Assembly (NCBI GenBank): GCA_024401635.1
Contig: JAKSKP010000008.1
Location: forward strand, 1 to 44,259
DNA: 44,259 nucleotides
Direction of reading: 5' to 3'
Origin: Bacteroidales bacterium
Lineage (GTDB): Bacteria; Bacteroidota; Bacteroidia; Bacteroidales; UBA932
Positions 1 to 9,428 of the stretch are shown here, piece by piece. The notes below the pieces were generated by a model. The model saw only the letters and a program-made list of their open reading frames with translations, was not told where the DNA came from and did not search any database. A program made the position numbers and the translations under genes. Position 1 is the first letter of the stretch. Each line of letters opens with the position of its first letter.

Positions 1-190
1 CATTCTTTTCATTTCTAGGTTTTTTACTGTTTATACAATAATAAATAATTGTGCTCCAAAAATAGGAATTAGTCGCCAAGATTGTTCGCGCGATATCCCG
101 TACGAAAGAAAAATCAAGATTATATTATAGGAAAAACTACTGTATCCTATTTATAATGAACAAGATAACACTTGACAGATAAAGGCATTA
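1..190. other. AT-rich non-coding stretch at left edge
   Basis: This stretch lies downstream of the DUF6377-like gene, which ends at 191. I see no credible ORF, RNA gene or consensus promoter in it. A short imperfect inverted repeat (ATAGGA near 127-132 and TCCTAT near 144-149) is too weak to call a terminator. Confidence 0.5.
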
Positions 191-1678
191 TCAAGATATG
201 CGACAAATATTAGACTCGAAATCATCATTCTCACAAAGAGCATTGGCTTTAAGCTTCGACCTGTACGTATAGACGGTGGCCGGTGCGCAATTCAGGAAAA
301 TGGCTATTTCACTGCTCTCCTTGACTCCCAGTCTGATTGCGGCCAGAACCCTCAGCGGAAGATTCATTGAATGTTCGTCTTTAAAGCGGGCCTCCGGTTT
401 AAGAAGAGCATTCACCTTCTTGATGAAGTCCGGATATATTTTGAGAAACGTCTCGTCAAACTCCATGTAAAAGTCCGAATACCTGGAATCAGAAGGGCCC
501 TTCAAGCAGTTGATTACGGCATCCTTGCCTTCTTCCTTCAAAAGCATTCTGAGTTCATGCCTATATCTTTCTACCGATCCCAGATACTCCACTGAACGCT
601 TCATATATCTGTGGATATATTCTTCCTTCTCTTTATTTGTCTCCACCAGGAGCTTCCCCTGCTTCACATTGAAAGAATACAGCCAGAGGAGAACCACAAT
701 CAGCAAAAGAAGAATCGCGGCAGATGTCCTGAGAATCCATATCCGCTTAGTTTCGGATTTTGAAAGGGCGGAAACGATAGCCGACTCATATTCGACAGCG
801 GTATTCATTCTTACCCAGTATTTGCTGATAAGGGCATCCTGCATGCACAGCTCTATCATTCTTGAAGATATCCTGTAATTCCCTCTCAACATCTCGGCCA
901 TCGCCAGTTCCTGAAGAGCGGAATAGGCCTTGATCGAAACCTGGAAGTCGTGTATCGCTGATTGCGCAAGCCAGTACTCATACTCATAATTCTTCCCAAG
1001 AGCCTTATAGCTCTGGGCAAGCAGATAGGCATTCCTCGACTTCATATTCAGATGAAGGGGAGCACTGGCTTCATAGGCCAGGGAAAAATGCATCCTTGCA
1101 TCGGGAAATTCCTTCTTGAACATACATATCGTACCCAGCAGCATCTCCCTGAGATCCGTCTCGATTGCACTGTCCTTTACGGCGTCGGACATAAACATGC
1201 ACAGCTTTTCGTCCAAAGGATATAAAAGAAAATAGGAACTCTCCAGGATGGAGTAGCAGTCATTTCGGAATGAGAAAGGGACTTCTGTGGTGTCGAATTT
1301 TTCAAAAGCTTCATCAAACAGTGAATATTCCCCGTCAACAGCAGACCGCCAGGCATCAAAAATAAACTTTGGGTACTTTTCCGAACCATATTCAGCCAGA
1401 CGATCGGCATAAACCCTTGCTGAATCAGTATTGAAGTAATAGTATTCGCTGAAAAGCCCGTACGCAAAATCTGCTGCCGCACTGTCAGAAGAAGTGGTAG
1501 CCAGAGCACGACTCAGGTTATCAACCCTCTGCTGGAATTCATGCTGAAACCTGTCCCTGCACAAAATTACCTGCCGGAGATCATCCAGTTTGTTGTCCAG
1601 TTTAGTATGCCTGCAGGCGGAAAGAGCCATCAGGCAGAAGAGCAATGCCGGCAAGGCGGTTGACCTTAGGGTAAACAT
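191..1678 (-). CDS. DUF6377-like membrane regulator: TPR sensor, one TM helix, C-terminal HTH
   Basis: Probable membrane-bound transcriptional regulator of the Bacteroidota DUF6377 type. From the chosen start the protein is 495 residues. It opens with a lipoprotein-like signal (ALLFCLMALSACRH) and continues with about 290 helical, TPR-like residues (for example LAQSYKALGKNYEYEYWL). One strong membrane helix (ILRTSAAILLLLIVVLLWLY) follows, then a charged linker. The C-terminus is LuxR-like: LRVLAAIRLGVKESSEIAIF followed by CAPATVYTYRSKLK fits a helix-turn-helix. The start at 1678 is chosen because it begins the signal sequence and has AGGA just upstream. The longer frame from 1753 adds 25 arginine-rich residues lying wholly inside glpF. 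The start overlaps the glpF end by 13 bp, so the gene is probably co-transcribed and translationally coupled. Its target is unknown; glycerol or aldose genes upstream are a guess. Confidence 0.7.
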   Translation of the reverse strand: MFTLRSTALPALLFCLMALSACRHTKLDNKLDDLRQVILCRDRFQHEFQQRVDNLSRALATTSSDSAAADFAYGLFSEYYYFNTDSARVYADRLAEYGSEKYPKFIFDAWRSAVDGEYSLFDEAFEKFDTTEVPFSFRNDCYSILESSYFLLYPLDEKLCMFMSDAVKDSAIETDLREMLLGTICMFKKEFPDARMHFSLAYEASAPLHLNMKSRNAYLLAQSYKALGKNYEYEYWLAQSAIHDFQVSIKAYSALQELAMAEMLRGNYRISSRMIELCMQDALISKYWVRMNTAVEYESAIVSALSKSETKRIWILRTSAAILLLLIVVLLWLYSFNVKQGKLLVETNKEKEEYIHRYMKRSVEYLGSVERYRHELRMLLKEEGKDAVINCLKGPSDSRYSDFYMEFDETFLKIYPDFIKKVNALLKPEARFKDEHSMNLPLRVLAAIRLGVKESSEIAIFLNCAPATVYTYRSKLKANALCENDDFESNICRIS

Positions 1679-2394
1679 ATTCCTACGAAGCAGATGGCCG
1701 CGAAAGCCGCGCCGAGCATGGGACCGGCTACGGGAATCCAACTGTAATTCCAACCGCTGTCGCGTTTGGGACTCTTCATCGGAAGAATTGCGTGGGCGAT
1801 GCGGGGCGACAGGTCACGCGCCGGGTTGATGGCATATCCTGTGGCACCTCCCAAAGACATTCCTATCGCCATTATCAACAGGGTGACGGGGACCGCCCCA
1901 ATGCTTCCCATACCGACTTCAGGGGTATTGCCTTCAGTGGAGAACATCAATATGCAGAAGCATAACAGCCAAGTACCGATGAACTCGCAGAAAAGATTCC
2001 TCCACGTATTGCGGATGGCCGGCATCGTGCAGAAGGTGCCGAGCTTGGCATCGGGGTCCTCAGTAGCATCGTAATGGTCCTTATAGAATGCCCAGGTCAG
2101 AAAGGCCCCGAAAAAACCTCCGAGCATCTGAGCCAGAATATATCCCGGAAGCATTGACCAGGCAAAACTGCCTGCCAGCGCAAGGGAGAGTGTGACGGCC
2201 GGATTGAGATGCGCTCCCGAGTACGGTCCTGCGACGAATACGCCGCACATCACCGCCAGGCCCCAGCCAAGCGTGATTGTCAACCATCCTGCACCCTGAC
2301 CTTTGGATTTGCTCAGGCCGGTGCATGCACATACTCCTGTACCCATCAGGACAAGTACCGCCGTACCTAAAAATTCTGCGAAATAAGGATTCAT
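1666..2394 (-). CDS. glpF: Glycerol uptake facilitator (aquaglyceroporin, MIP family)
   Basis: Inner-membrane channel for passive glycerol entry. At 242 residues it is of normal MIP length. Both pore motifs are present: SGAHLNPAVT for the first NPA box and GYAINPARDLSPR for the second. The Asp after the second NPAR is the marker of glycerol facilitators as opposed to water-only aquaporins. Hydrophobic segments fit six membrane helices. It lies one base downstream of glpK and overlaps the next gene, so transport and phosphorylation are expressed together: GlpK traps glycerol as glycerol 3-phosphate. No glpD or glpA dehydrogenase is in the window, so the next step must be encoded elsewhere. Identity as a glycerol facilitator is firm. 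Confidence 0.93.
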   Translation of the reverse strand: MNPYFAEFLGTAVLVLMGTGVCACTGLSKSKGQGAGWLTITLGWGLAVMCGVFVAGPYSGAHLNPAVTLSLALAGSFAWSMLPGYILAQMLGGFFGAFLTWAFYKDHYDATEDPDAKLGTFCTMPAIRNTWRNLFCEFIGTWLLCFCILMFSTEGNTPEVGMGSIGAVPVTLLIMAIGMSLGGATGYAINPARDLSPRIAHAILPMKSPKRDSGWNYSWIPVAGPMLGAAFAAICFVGICLP

Positions 2395-2395
2395 A

Positions 2396-3880
2396 TCATT
2401 GTTTGCTTAAAGTTCTTGAAACGGCCTCGGCCCATCCGGCCTTGACACTGTCCGTATAATCCCTGGGGGCTGACGGGGTAAAAATCCTGTCCGACTGCCA
2501 CTGGCTGCGGATTTCATCCACATCCTTCCAGAAGCCGACTGCAAGGCCGGCAAGATATGCCGCGCCCAGCGCTGTCGTTTCGGTCATTTTCGGTCTTATG
2601 ACGTCCGTACCCAGAATGTCGGCCTGGAATTGCATCATCAGATTGTTGCGTGATGCGCCGCCGTCAACCTTCAATCCGGAAAGCCTTACGCCGGCATCCT
2701 TCTGCATGGCATCGACAATGTCCATAGTCTGAAAAGCTATGCCTTCAAGAGCAGCCCTGGCTATGTGCGCGGCAGTGGTACCCCTTGTTATTCCAGTGAC
2801 GCTGCCCTTCGCGTACTGGTCCCAATACGGGGCTCCAAGACCCGTGAGAGCGGGCACGAAATACACGCCTCCGTTGTCAGGGACACTTGCTGCAAGAGCC
2901 TCAACCTCCGAAGAACTCCTTATTATTCCCAGACCGTCACGCAGCCACTGGACCACCGACCCGGCCACGAAAACGCTTCCCTCGAGGGCATAGTTCACGG
3001 TATCGCCTATCTTCCAGGCTACCGTCGTGAGAAGTTGATTGTCCGACCACACCGGCTTGTCTCCCGTATTCATCAGCAGAAAACAACCGGTACCGTAGGT
3101 GCTCTTCACATCGCCCTCTTCCGTGCACATCTGTCCGAAAAGCGCGGCCTGCTGGTCTCCGGCTATACCCGCCACCGGAACCGCCACATCGCCAAGAAGA
3201 GTGGTGTATCCGTAGATTTCGGAAGAAGACCTGACTTCAGGCAACATGGATTCCGGAATATCGAGCAATTCGAGCAGATCTTTGTCCCACTTCAGTTCGT
3301 TGATATTGAACAGCATTGTCCTGGAGGCGTTGGTCACGTCAGTGATATGAGTCCTGCCACCGGTAAGGTTCCATACCAGCCAGCTGTCGATTGTCCCGAA
3401 GCGCAGTTTTCCCTGCCTTGCCTTCTCTCTGACTCCCGGCACGTTGTCAAGTATCCATTTTATCTTGGTTCCGGAAAAATAGGCATCGATTATCAGCCCC
3501 GTTTTCCGGCGTATGCTTTCGGTGAGACCCTGTTCCTTAAGCGAATCGCAGAATCCGGAAGTGCGACGGTCCTGCCATACTATGGCATTGTACACCGGCT
3601 TGCCGCTTTCCGCATCCCAGACGACCGTGGTCTCCCTCTGATTGGTTATTCCTATCGCCGCAATGCGGGATCCCGTCAAACCGAGTGAGGCTATGGCTTC
3701 GTTGAGCACGGAGGATTCCGAAGACCATATTTCCATCGGATTGTGCTCCACCCAGCCGGGCTGGGGGAAATGCTGGGTGAATTCCCTCTGACAAACGGCG
3801 CAGGCTGTACCGTTGCGGTCAAAGACTATGGCTCTGGAAGAGCTTGTGCCCTGGTCGAGGGCTATGACGTAATCCCTCAT
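2396..3880 (-). CDS. glpK: Glycerol kinase
   Basis: Cytosolic FGGY-family kinase that phosphorylates glycerol with ATP to sn-glycerol 3-phosphate. Its 494 residues match the usual length of about 500. The N-terminus carries the phosphate-binding motif [32 protein letters not shown] and the conserved IVWQDRRT follow, and the C-terminal half has [19 protein letters not shown] and [10 protein letters not shown]. All are typical of GlpK and unlike xylulokinase or ribulokinase. Its start overlaps the stop of the upstream aldose epimerase as ATGA (3877-3880), and glpF follows after one base, which indicates one operon. Confidence 0.95.
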   Translation of the reverse strand: MRDYVIALDQGTSSSRAIVFDRNGTACAVCQREFTQHFPQPGWVEHNPMEIWSSESSVLNEAIASLGLTGSRIAAIGITNQRETTVVWDAESGKPVYNAIVWQDRRTSGFCDSLKEQGLTESIRRKTGLIIDAYFSGTKIKWILDNVPGVREKARQGKLRFGTIDSWLVWNLTGGRTHITDVTNASRTMLFNINELKWDKDLLELLDIPESMLPEVRSSSEIYGYTTLLGDVAVPVAGIAGDQQAALFGQMCTEEGDVKSTYGTGCFLLMNTGDKPVWSDNQLLTTVAWKIGDTVNYALEGSVFVAGSVVQWLRDGLGIIRSSSEVEALAASVPDNGGVYFVPALTGLGAPYWDQYAKGSVTGITRGTTAAHIARAALEGIAFQTMDIVDAMQKDAGVRLSGLKVDGGASRNNLMMQFQADILGTDVIRPKMTETTALGAAYLAGLAVGFWKDVDEIRSQWQSDRIFTPSAPRDYTDSVKAGWAEAVSRTLSKQ

Positions 3881-4944
3881 TTCTGAACGCTGAACCTGTA
3901 GAATGTATGCTGGGTGTACTTCTCTCCGGGGCGAAGGATACAGGGAGGGAAGCCGGGCTGGTTGACGGCATCCGGGAAGTTCTGGGTCTCGAGGGCGAGG
4001 GCATCGCGTCTGCCCACCCTGATGCCCTTGACCTTTCCGTCATAGCTGCCGTCGAAGAAGTTTCCTGTATAGAACTGCATCCCGGGCTGGTCCGTGTACA
4101 CCTCCACGCTCCTTCCGGAAGTTTCTTCGGTGAGGATGCAGGCCTTGCGCAGAGTGCCGGCCTTGCCGGAGATAACCCAGTTGTGGTCGTATCCGCCTCC
4201 GAAAACCAGCTGCTGATGCCCGTCTTCTATACGCTCGCCTATGAGATGCGGCGTACGGAAATCGAAAGGAGTCCCGTCCACACTCATAAGTTCGCCGGTC
4301 GGAATGAGGGTCTCGTCCACGGGTGTTATGCTGTCGGCGCAGATGGTGATGCTGTGGTCAAGTATGGTTCCGCCCCTGGAACCTTTGAGGTTGAAGAAAG
4401 CGTGCTGCGACAGGTTCACCGGCGTGGCCTTGTCGGTAACGGCTTCGTACCTGAGGTCAAGGGCGTTGTCGGCGGTGACGGTAAAGGTCATCGTTATCTC
4501 CAGGTTTCCGGGATAGCCGTCCTGACCGTCGGGGGCCACGTAACGGAGAACAAGTGAATCCTCTCCGTGCTCAAGCACGTCCCAGACCACCATATCTATA
4601 CCTTTCAGACCACCGTGAAGGGAATTGGCGCCGTTGTTGACGGGGAGCCTGTACTCCACTCCGTCCACGGTCATACGGCCCTTGCATATACGGTTTGCCA
4701 CACGGCCCACAGTGGCGCCGAAAAAGCGTTCCCCGGTATTGTTGATGTAGCGGTCCAATTCGTTGTAGCCCACTACGATATCATCCTGGATTCCGTTACG
4801 GTCCGGTGTGTCAATGCCTATCACCCTGGCTCCGAAATTGCTGATGCGGGCAGTTACGGTGCCGTTGCCGATAGTGTAGATGCCGACTGTCCTGCCGTCG
4901 ACCTTGCTGATTTGCTCAATCTCCTTTTTCATATTATGATTCAT
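3877..4944 (-). CDS. galM: Aldose 1-epimerase, cytosolic
   Basis: Mutarotase interconverting the alpha and beta anomers of aldoses. The 355 residues carry the family catalytic signatures: NSLHGG and SQHAFFNL (the two His) and [10 protein letters not shown] (the base Glu), plus the typical [11 protein letters not shown] and GGGYDHNWV stretches. There is no signal peptide, unlike the lipoprotein paralogue at 20485-21627, so this copy should act in the cytosol. The start is ambiguous: ATG at 4944 overlaps the kinase gene end by 11 bp, while a second ATG at 4932 lies just after its stop codon. It sits between the sensor kinase and glpK in the coupled string. The substrate cannot be read from sequence. 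Confidence 0.9.
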   Translation of the reverse strand: MNHNMKKEIEQISKVDGRTVGIYTIGNGTVTARISNFGARVIGIDTPDRNGIQDDIVVGYNELDRYINNTGERFFGATVGRVANRICKGRMTVDGVEYRLPVNNGANSLHGGLKGIDMVVWDVLEHGEDSLVLRYVAPDGQDGYPGNLEITMTFTVTADNALDLRYEAVTDKATPVNLSQHAFFNLKGSRGGTILDHSITICADSITPVDETLIPTGELMSVDGTPFDFRTPHLIGERIEDGHQQLVFGGGYDHNWVISGKAGTLRKACILTEETSGRSVEVYTDQPGMQFYTGNFFDGSYDGKVKGIRVGRRDALALETQNFPDAVNQPGFPPCILRPGEKYTQHTFYRFSVQK

Positions 4945-7900
4945 TTGCTTTGTTTACAGGTAAAGTGACCGTGAAGCAGGCGCCTCCCAGCTTGAAGCTG
5001 CGATCGTAAGTGATGCTGCCACCGCATTTCTCCACTATGTTGCGGCTTATGGCAAGGCCCAGCCCCGTTCCGCTGCTCTTCGTGGTGAAATTCGGGGTGA
5101 ACAGTTTGTCCATATTCTCGGGAGAAACCCCGGGGCCGTTGTCCTCTATCGCAACGTCCAGCGTACCGGCAGCAACTCCGCGGCGCAGGCTCACGACTAT
5201 GTGCGGTTCGGCGACAGACTCCAGGGCCTGGATGGCGTTGGTGACCAGATTGACGAACACGCGGGTAATCTGCGGCTTGGGACCGTACACCATGGCGTCA
5301 GGGATTCCGAGATATGTGATTTCGGCTCCAGAATCGCCGAACAGCAACATCTGGTCCCGCAGTACCCTGTCCACGTCGAACGCCACAGGCTCCTCGCTGT
5401 AAAGCTTGGCGAAGGTACCGAACTCGCTTGCGGTCTGGGACAGTATCTCTATCTGGTCCAGAATGACCTTGGACACCGAATCGAACCTTTCCTCCCATAT
5501 GGGATCCTGTTTCTGTTTGAGACGCACCAGCCTCTGGATTTCCAGCTTTATCGGTGTCAGAGGGTTCTTTATCTCGTGCGCCACCTGGCGGGCCATCTCG
5601 CTCCACGCCTTATCCCTTTCCGAAGCGGCCAGGCGGGCCGTGCTCTCCCGGAGGTCCTCCACCATACCGTTGTATGCGCCGACAAGGGCGGATATCTCGT
5701 CATCGCCCTCGTAGTCAATCTGTTCCATATTGCTCACATCCATTCCGCTCATCTTCTGACTGATGGCCAGAAGGGGCCTGAATATGGACTCGGTAGTGGA
5801 GGAGGACAGCAGCACGGCTATGATGAGTATTATGAGGAAAAGGCTTATTATCGCCGACGCGTGGAAAATAACCTCAGCCATAAGGTCCATATCCCTCGAC
5901 TGATAGGCCGTCGAAGCGATGGCTATTATGTCACCGCCGGCTCCAATCACGGGCGCATACAGGACATTGGTCTGACGTCCATTCCTGATTTCGCCGTTTA
6001 TGAAATAGCGCTGGTGGGCAAACATAATGTTCCTGTAGGCAACATCGTTCATACGTACGCTGACCAGTTCCTCCAGAACATCCGGAGAACTTCCCATAAA
6101 CGCCTTGCCGTCGGGTGAATACAGTACAATATCGGACCTTGAATTGCGTCCTATTTCCTGCAGTTTGCCTATGAAGCGCCTGTCGAGCATCGCAGAGGCG
6201 GAAGACATCTGGCGGCATTCGCTTTCGAGCATCAGCTGTATGGCGCTGACACGCCTTGACATCGCATTGTCCTGGTTGCGCTCGTTTCTCTGATAGATGA
6301 ACACCACGCTCACAAGAGCCACGAGCACCAGCATGAACACAAGGGAGGATACGACCACCCTTCTCATCCTCGTTGAGAAGAAATTCGGGCCGACATCCTT
6401 CCTGCGGAACTTCGTATGGAAAGGCATCGATATGATGAACATCAGCAGCACGAGGAAAGTGACACTCACGAGATACGCCGTGAGGCCCATCTTGCGTCTC
6501 GATATCACTATGGTCTCGTCAGAACTTATGTTGTTGACGAAATGCCTGTAACCGGCCCTCTTGAAAGTGAGAAGGCCCGAGTCTCCCGAGCGTATCATAT
6601 CGTCGGCGACGGTGGGATAGGCGTAGTTGCCGCTGAAGGAAACAAGATGCCCTTCGTTGTATTTGGCATAGGAATACAGCCTGGGAAGGTTTACGCTGCC
6701 GAGACTCTCCCCGTTGTCCGTAAGACCGGGAGACTTGGGAGTGATGCCTATAAGCAGTATCTTCAGCCCGGATTCCTTGTCGTAATAGTTGAACACGCCC
6801 GTATAGTATGATGCGAAGGCCGGGTTGTATTCATAGATGAAATGGGAATCGGGGCCGATGGCCGTTCCACCCGAAACCAGGGCCGATATCCTGTCGAGCA
6901 ATGCGCGGTCGCTGCCGGAACCCACTTCGACGGAGATGTCATAGTGATGATGGAGACGCATGAAATACATCTCCGTGAGCCTGTGCTGCAACAGGGCTTC
7001 GCTGCCCGACACATTGGTAAGCATCTGCAGTACGGGGTCCTCTTCGATATCCGCATCCGCACCTCTGAGTATGAGCTCCATGCTCAGATCCCTGTCCACG
7101 GCGAGGCGGTTGCTCCACACCATCACCCTTGACTGTTCCTTCCGGAAACCTGCCGCCGCCGTCGTTCCTCCTAGCACTATGGCCACTATGAAGGAGTATA
7201 TCAGCACCCAGCGATGCGTCAGTATGCTGAAGCTGTGTTTGCCCCCGTCGTATATGCCTATGACCGTTTCCACTATGAGCAGGACGCCCGTGAACAGGAA
7301 TGCGTAGGAGATGTAGGCCCAGAGCGTGTACCAGGACAGGGTGTTGAAGCGGTACAGTTCGACGCCTATCACGGAATTGCGTATGATGCTGCAGAAAGTG
7401 AAGAATATGTAGAAGAGAAGAAGGCCCACAACGACCGCGGCTCCGGCCAGAAACAGCCCTGAGGGCCATTTCCTGTTTCTCAGGACTTCACTTATCCTGT
7501 CACGGCACAGGTAGATGCAGAATATGCAGAGGAAAATCGACAGATTGAAGATAAGCAGGGTGCCGAATGAGTTAAGCACCGCATCATGGGCATAGAGCAC
7601 TGGATTGAACAGCTGGTTGTACTCGGTCAGCTGAATGCCCCAGTGTCTTGCCACCAGAGTGAAGGCGAATATTACGGCAATCGAGGCAAGGCAGTTGCGT
7701 CCGGACTGGTGGGAGGCCAGGAAAAAAAGCAGGGCGAGAATCAGAAGGGCCAGCGCTATCCACCTGAAGCCGTAGCTCGTGACTATGGGCGAGGACAGTG
7801 TCAGACCGGGGGCGGTGACCACCTTGAATATGGGCTGCCCGTCCAGATATACGGGGGACCCCTCATCCTGTCCCAGCACGTCCACGTTGTATTTGCCGTG

Positions 7901-8443
7901 GATATGTATGCGTGGATTGATGCCATTCCTTCCGCTGGCTATATTCTCGGCTTTGCTGTCCTTGACCAGCAGTCCCTCCACGACCTTGACGTCCCCGTCC
8001 GAAAGCATCTTCACAATGTACCAGCGGTCGCCGAGGTTCATATACGAGGCCGATTCGGAGGCTTCTGCAAGAGGCGAGGCCAGGGGCATACGTGAATCCG
8101 ATATGCGCTGGTACAGGAACTTACGGGAAATGTCGTCGTCCGCTATGCTGAAAAGGTTGTACCAGCTGTGCAGGGTGTCGCTGACATATCTGTACAGCAC
8201 CATATCGTCGGGGAGGGAATGCAGATCCGCCCAGTCTTCGTTTGAGGAAGGGCGCTCGAGAAGCAGTTCCGCATAACGGTCCAGGCGGTCCATACGCGCC
8301 TGCGCCCTTTGAGAAACGTGAGACGCGAGGTTTTCCGTATCGTAGGTGTATGTCCTCACAAACAGGGACAATATGGCAAATATCGCCGCAAGCGCCAGAA
8401 GGACGTAGCACAGACTGTCGTGTATGAAGGTCTTCAGTTTCAT
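4934..8443 (-). CDS. NtrY-like multi-pass sensor histidine kinase
   Basis: Very large (1169 residues) membrane kinase. After an N-terminal helix (LLALAAIFAILSLFV) and an extracytoplasmic segment comes a block of about six helices (roughly residues 225-420). A second extracytoplasmic region runs to about 640, followed by two more helices, a third sensor region (about 730-860), another helix, and a HAMP-like linker. The HisKA domain has VAHEIKNPLTPIKLEIQRL with phospho-acceptor His956. The ATPase shows the N box (NLVTNAIQAL), G1 (EDNGPGV) and G2 (GTGLGLAIS). The H-box wording resembles NtrY kinases, which pair with sigma-54 activators. The likely partner is the NtrC-like regulator at 11713-12861. 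It overlaps rlmH by ATGA. The ligand is unknown; the N-terminal two thirds resemble nothing I can name. Confidence 0.88.
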   Translation of the reverse strand: MKLKTFIHDSLCYVLLALAAIFAILSLFVRTYTYDTENLASHVSQRAQARMDRLDRYAELLLERPSSNEDWADLHSLPDDMVLYRYVSDTLHSWYNLFSIADDDISRKFLYQRISDSRMPLASPLAEASESASYMNLGDRWYIVKMLSDGDVKVVEGLLVKDSKAENIASGRNGINPRIHIHGKYNVDVLGQDEGSPVYLDGQPIFKVVTAPGLTLSSPIVTSYGFRWIALALLILALLFFLASHQSGRNCLASIAVIFAFTLVARHWGIQLTEYNQLFNPVLYAHDAVLNSFGTLLIFNLSIFLCIFCIYLCRDRISEVLRNRKWPSGLFLAGAAVVVGLLLFYIFFTFCSIIRNSVIGVELYRFNTLSWYTLWAYISYAFLFTGVLLIVETVIGIYDGGKHSFSILTHRWVLIYSFIVAIVLGGTTAAAGFRKEQSRVMVWSNRLAVDRDLSMELILRGADADIEEDPVLQMLTNVSGSEALLQHRLTEMYFMRLHHHYDISVEVGSGSDRALLDRISALVSGGTAIGPDSHFIYEYNPAFASYYTGVFNYYDKESGLKILLIGITPKSPGLTDNGESLGSVNLPRLYSYAKYNEGHLVSFSGNYAYPTVADDMIRSGDSGLLTFKRAGYRHFVNNISSDETIVISRRKMGLTAYLVSVTFLVLLMFIISMPFHTKFRRKDVGPNFFSTRMRRVVVSSLVFMLVLVALVSVVFIYQRNERNQDNAMSRRVSAIQLMLESECRQMSSASAMLDRRFIGKLQEIGRNSRSDIVLYSPDGKAFMGSSPDVLEELVSVRMNDVAYRNIMFAHQRYFINGEIRNGRQTNVLYAPVIGAGGDIIAIASTAYQSRDMDLMAEVIFHASAIISLFLIILIIAVLLSSSTTESIFRPLLAISQKMSGMDVSNMEQIDYEGDDEISALVGAYNGMVEDLRESTARLAASERDKAWSEMARQVAHEIKNPLTPIKLEIQRLVRLKQKQDPIWEERFDSVSKVILDQIEILSQTASEFGTFAKLYSEEPVAFDVDRVLRDQMLLFGDSGAEITYLGIPDAMVYGPKPQITRVFVNLVTNAIQALESVAEPHIVVSLRRGVAAGTLDVAIEDNGPGVSPENMDKLFTPNFTTKSSGTGLGLAISRNIVEKCGGSITYDRSFKLGGACFTVTLPVNKANES

Positions 8444-8910
8444 TCGTGATGGTACGGCTCGCCGTTAATTATGGTGAACGCCCTGTAAAGCTGTTCGGCA
8501 AAAATCACGCGCACCATCTGATGCGGGAAGGTCATACGGCTCAGGGAAATCCTGCCGTCAGCCCTCGAATACACTTCGTCGCTGAATCCGTAGGCGCCGC
8601 CCACAACGAATACGGTATTCCTGCCGGCGGACAGCAGTTTCTCCAATTTTCGTGCCCATTCGACACTGGAATGCTCCTGTCCCCTCTCATCAAGGAGTAT
8701 TACGACATCATCGGGTTTGACGCATTTCAGTATCAGTTCGCCCTCCCGCTTCTTTATCTGATCGCGGTTCAGGGCCGACACGCTCTTCAATTCCGGGATT
8801 TCCACGATGGAAAAGGGAATGTAATGGCCCAGACGGTCGGTGTACACATCCAGACCGTCCTTCACCCATCCCCTGTTGGTCTTGCCTACGGTAAGAAAAG
8901 TAATTTTCAC
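8440..8910 (-). CDS. rlmH: 23S rRNA (pseudouridine1915-N3)-methyltransferase
   Basis: SPOUT-class methyltransferase acting on pseudouridine 1915 in helix 69 of 23S rRNA. The 156 residues cover the full family length. The C-terminal SAM-binding knot is clear: VFVVGGAYGFSDEVYSRAD, then LSRMTFPHQMVRVIFAEQLY and the terminal INGEPYHHE. The start codon is GTG, giving the conserved KITFLTVGKT N-terminus. It leads the minus-strand string and overlaps the sensor kinase by four bases, so a ribosome-maturation enzyme and a signalling gene share one transcript. A TATATTTG -7 box lies about 30 bp upstream. Confidence 0.95.
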   Translation of the reverse strand: MKITFLTVGKTNRGWVKDGLDVYTDRLGHYIPFSIVEIPELKSVSALNRDQIKKREGELILKCVKPDDVVILLDERGQEHSSVEWARKLEKLLSAGRNTVFVVGGAYGFSDEVYSRADGRISLSRMTFPHQMVRVIFAEQLYRAFTIINGEPYHHE

Positions 8911-8940
8911 AGCACTCCCGGACTAAATTACCAAATCACA

Positions 8941-8948
8941 CAAATATA
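8941..8948 (-). promoter_or_regulatory. -7 box (TATATTTG) of the rlmH operon promoter
   Basis: On the minus strand this octamer fits the Bacteroidota consensus TAnnTTTG. It would place the transcription start near 8937 and a leader of about 27 bases before the rlmH GTG. I found no good -33 TTTG at the usual distance of 19-21 bases. Confidence 0.5.
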
Positions 8949-8970
8949 ATGAATTTGGCATAATTTTTAC

Positions 8971-8978
8971 TATGTTTG
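8971..8978 (+). promoter_or_regulatory. Candidate -7 box (TATGTTTG) for the DUF4783 gene
   Basis: It fits TAnnTTTG and would start transcription near 8982, five bases before the ATG at 8987. A TTTG at 8954-8957 is only 13 bases upstream, too close for a standard -33 element. If real, the box favours the ATG at 8987 over the one at 8972, which lies inside it. Confidence 0.35.
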
Positions 8979-8986
8979 CACTTGTA

Positions 8987-9427
8987 ATGAAGAGATTGTC
9001 GACACTTGTGCTTTCCGCCTTTCTGCTTGCAGGCCTCTGCCCTGCGCAGACCCCCGTCCTTACCGGAATGTCATCCGGGCAGATGATACAGGATTCGTCA
9101 TATGACGTTTTCATACCCATAGGCAAATACATAGCGGCGGGTGATGCGGAGTCGCTCTCTGCCTGGTTTGCTTCCACTCTGGAGGTATCCGTGCTGGGAG
9201 TGTCAAGCGACTGTTCGAAGATACAGGCCAAGCAGATAATGAAGGCTTTCTTCAAAAGTTACGCCCCGCGGAGTTTCAATATAAACCACCAGGCGGGACG
9301 CGAAAATCAGAAATATGCCTTGGGAGACCTGAGTGCCGGAGGAGAGCATTTCATAGTCACGATATTCGTGTCTTGCCCTTCGGGAGGCAGTTTCAGTATC
9401 CAGCAGTTGAAAATAGACAGGATGTAG
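8987..9427 (+). CDS. DUF4783-like secreted protein of unknown function
   Basis: A small exported protein of 146 residues with a clear signal peptide (MKRLSTLVLSAFLLAGLCPAQ). The rest is one compact domain resembling the Bacteroidota DUF4783 family (FIPIGKYIAAGDAESLSAWF; IQAKQIMKAFFKSY; YALGDLSAGGEHFIVTIFV), with an NTF2-like flavour from sequence feel only. The start at 8987 is chosen because the signal peptide begins there; the frame also allows 8972. From memory, this family often sits beside rlmH in Bacteroidota, which matches here. It converges with efp, one base apart. No function is known to me. Confidence 0.75.
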   Translation: MKRLSTLVLSAFLLAGLCPAQTPVLTGMSSGQMIQDSSYDVFIPIGKYIAAGDAESLSAWFASTLEVSVLGVSSDCSKIQAKQIMKAFFKSYAPRSFNINHQAGRENQKYALGDLSAGGEHFIVTIFVSCPSGGSFSIQQLKIDRM

Positions 9428-9428
9428 C

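Noticed and set aside
127-149. Possible terminator of the DUF6377-like gene
   Set aside because: Only six bases pair (ATAGGA / TCCTAT) in an AT-rich stretch, too weak to support.
2765-3688. 307-codon plus-strand open frame
   Set aside because: It is entirely antisense to glycerol kinase and has no recognisable feature.
5201-6118. 305-codon plus-strand open frame
   Set aside because: It is antisense to the HAMP, HisKA and ATPase region of the sensor kinase, which is unmistakable; no ribosome site or domain supports it.
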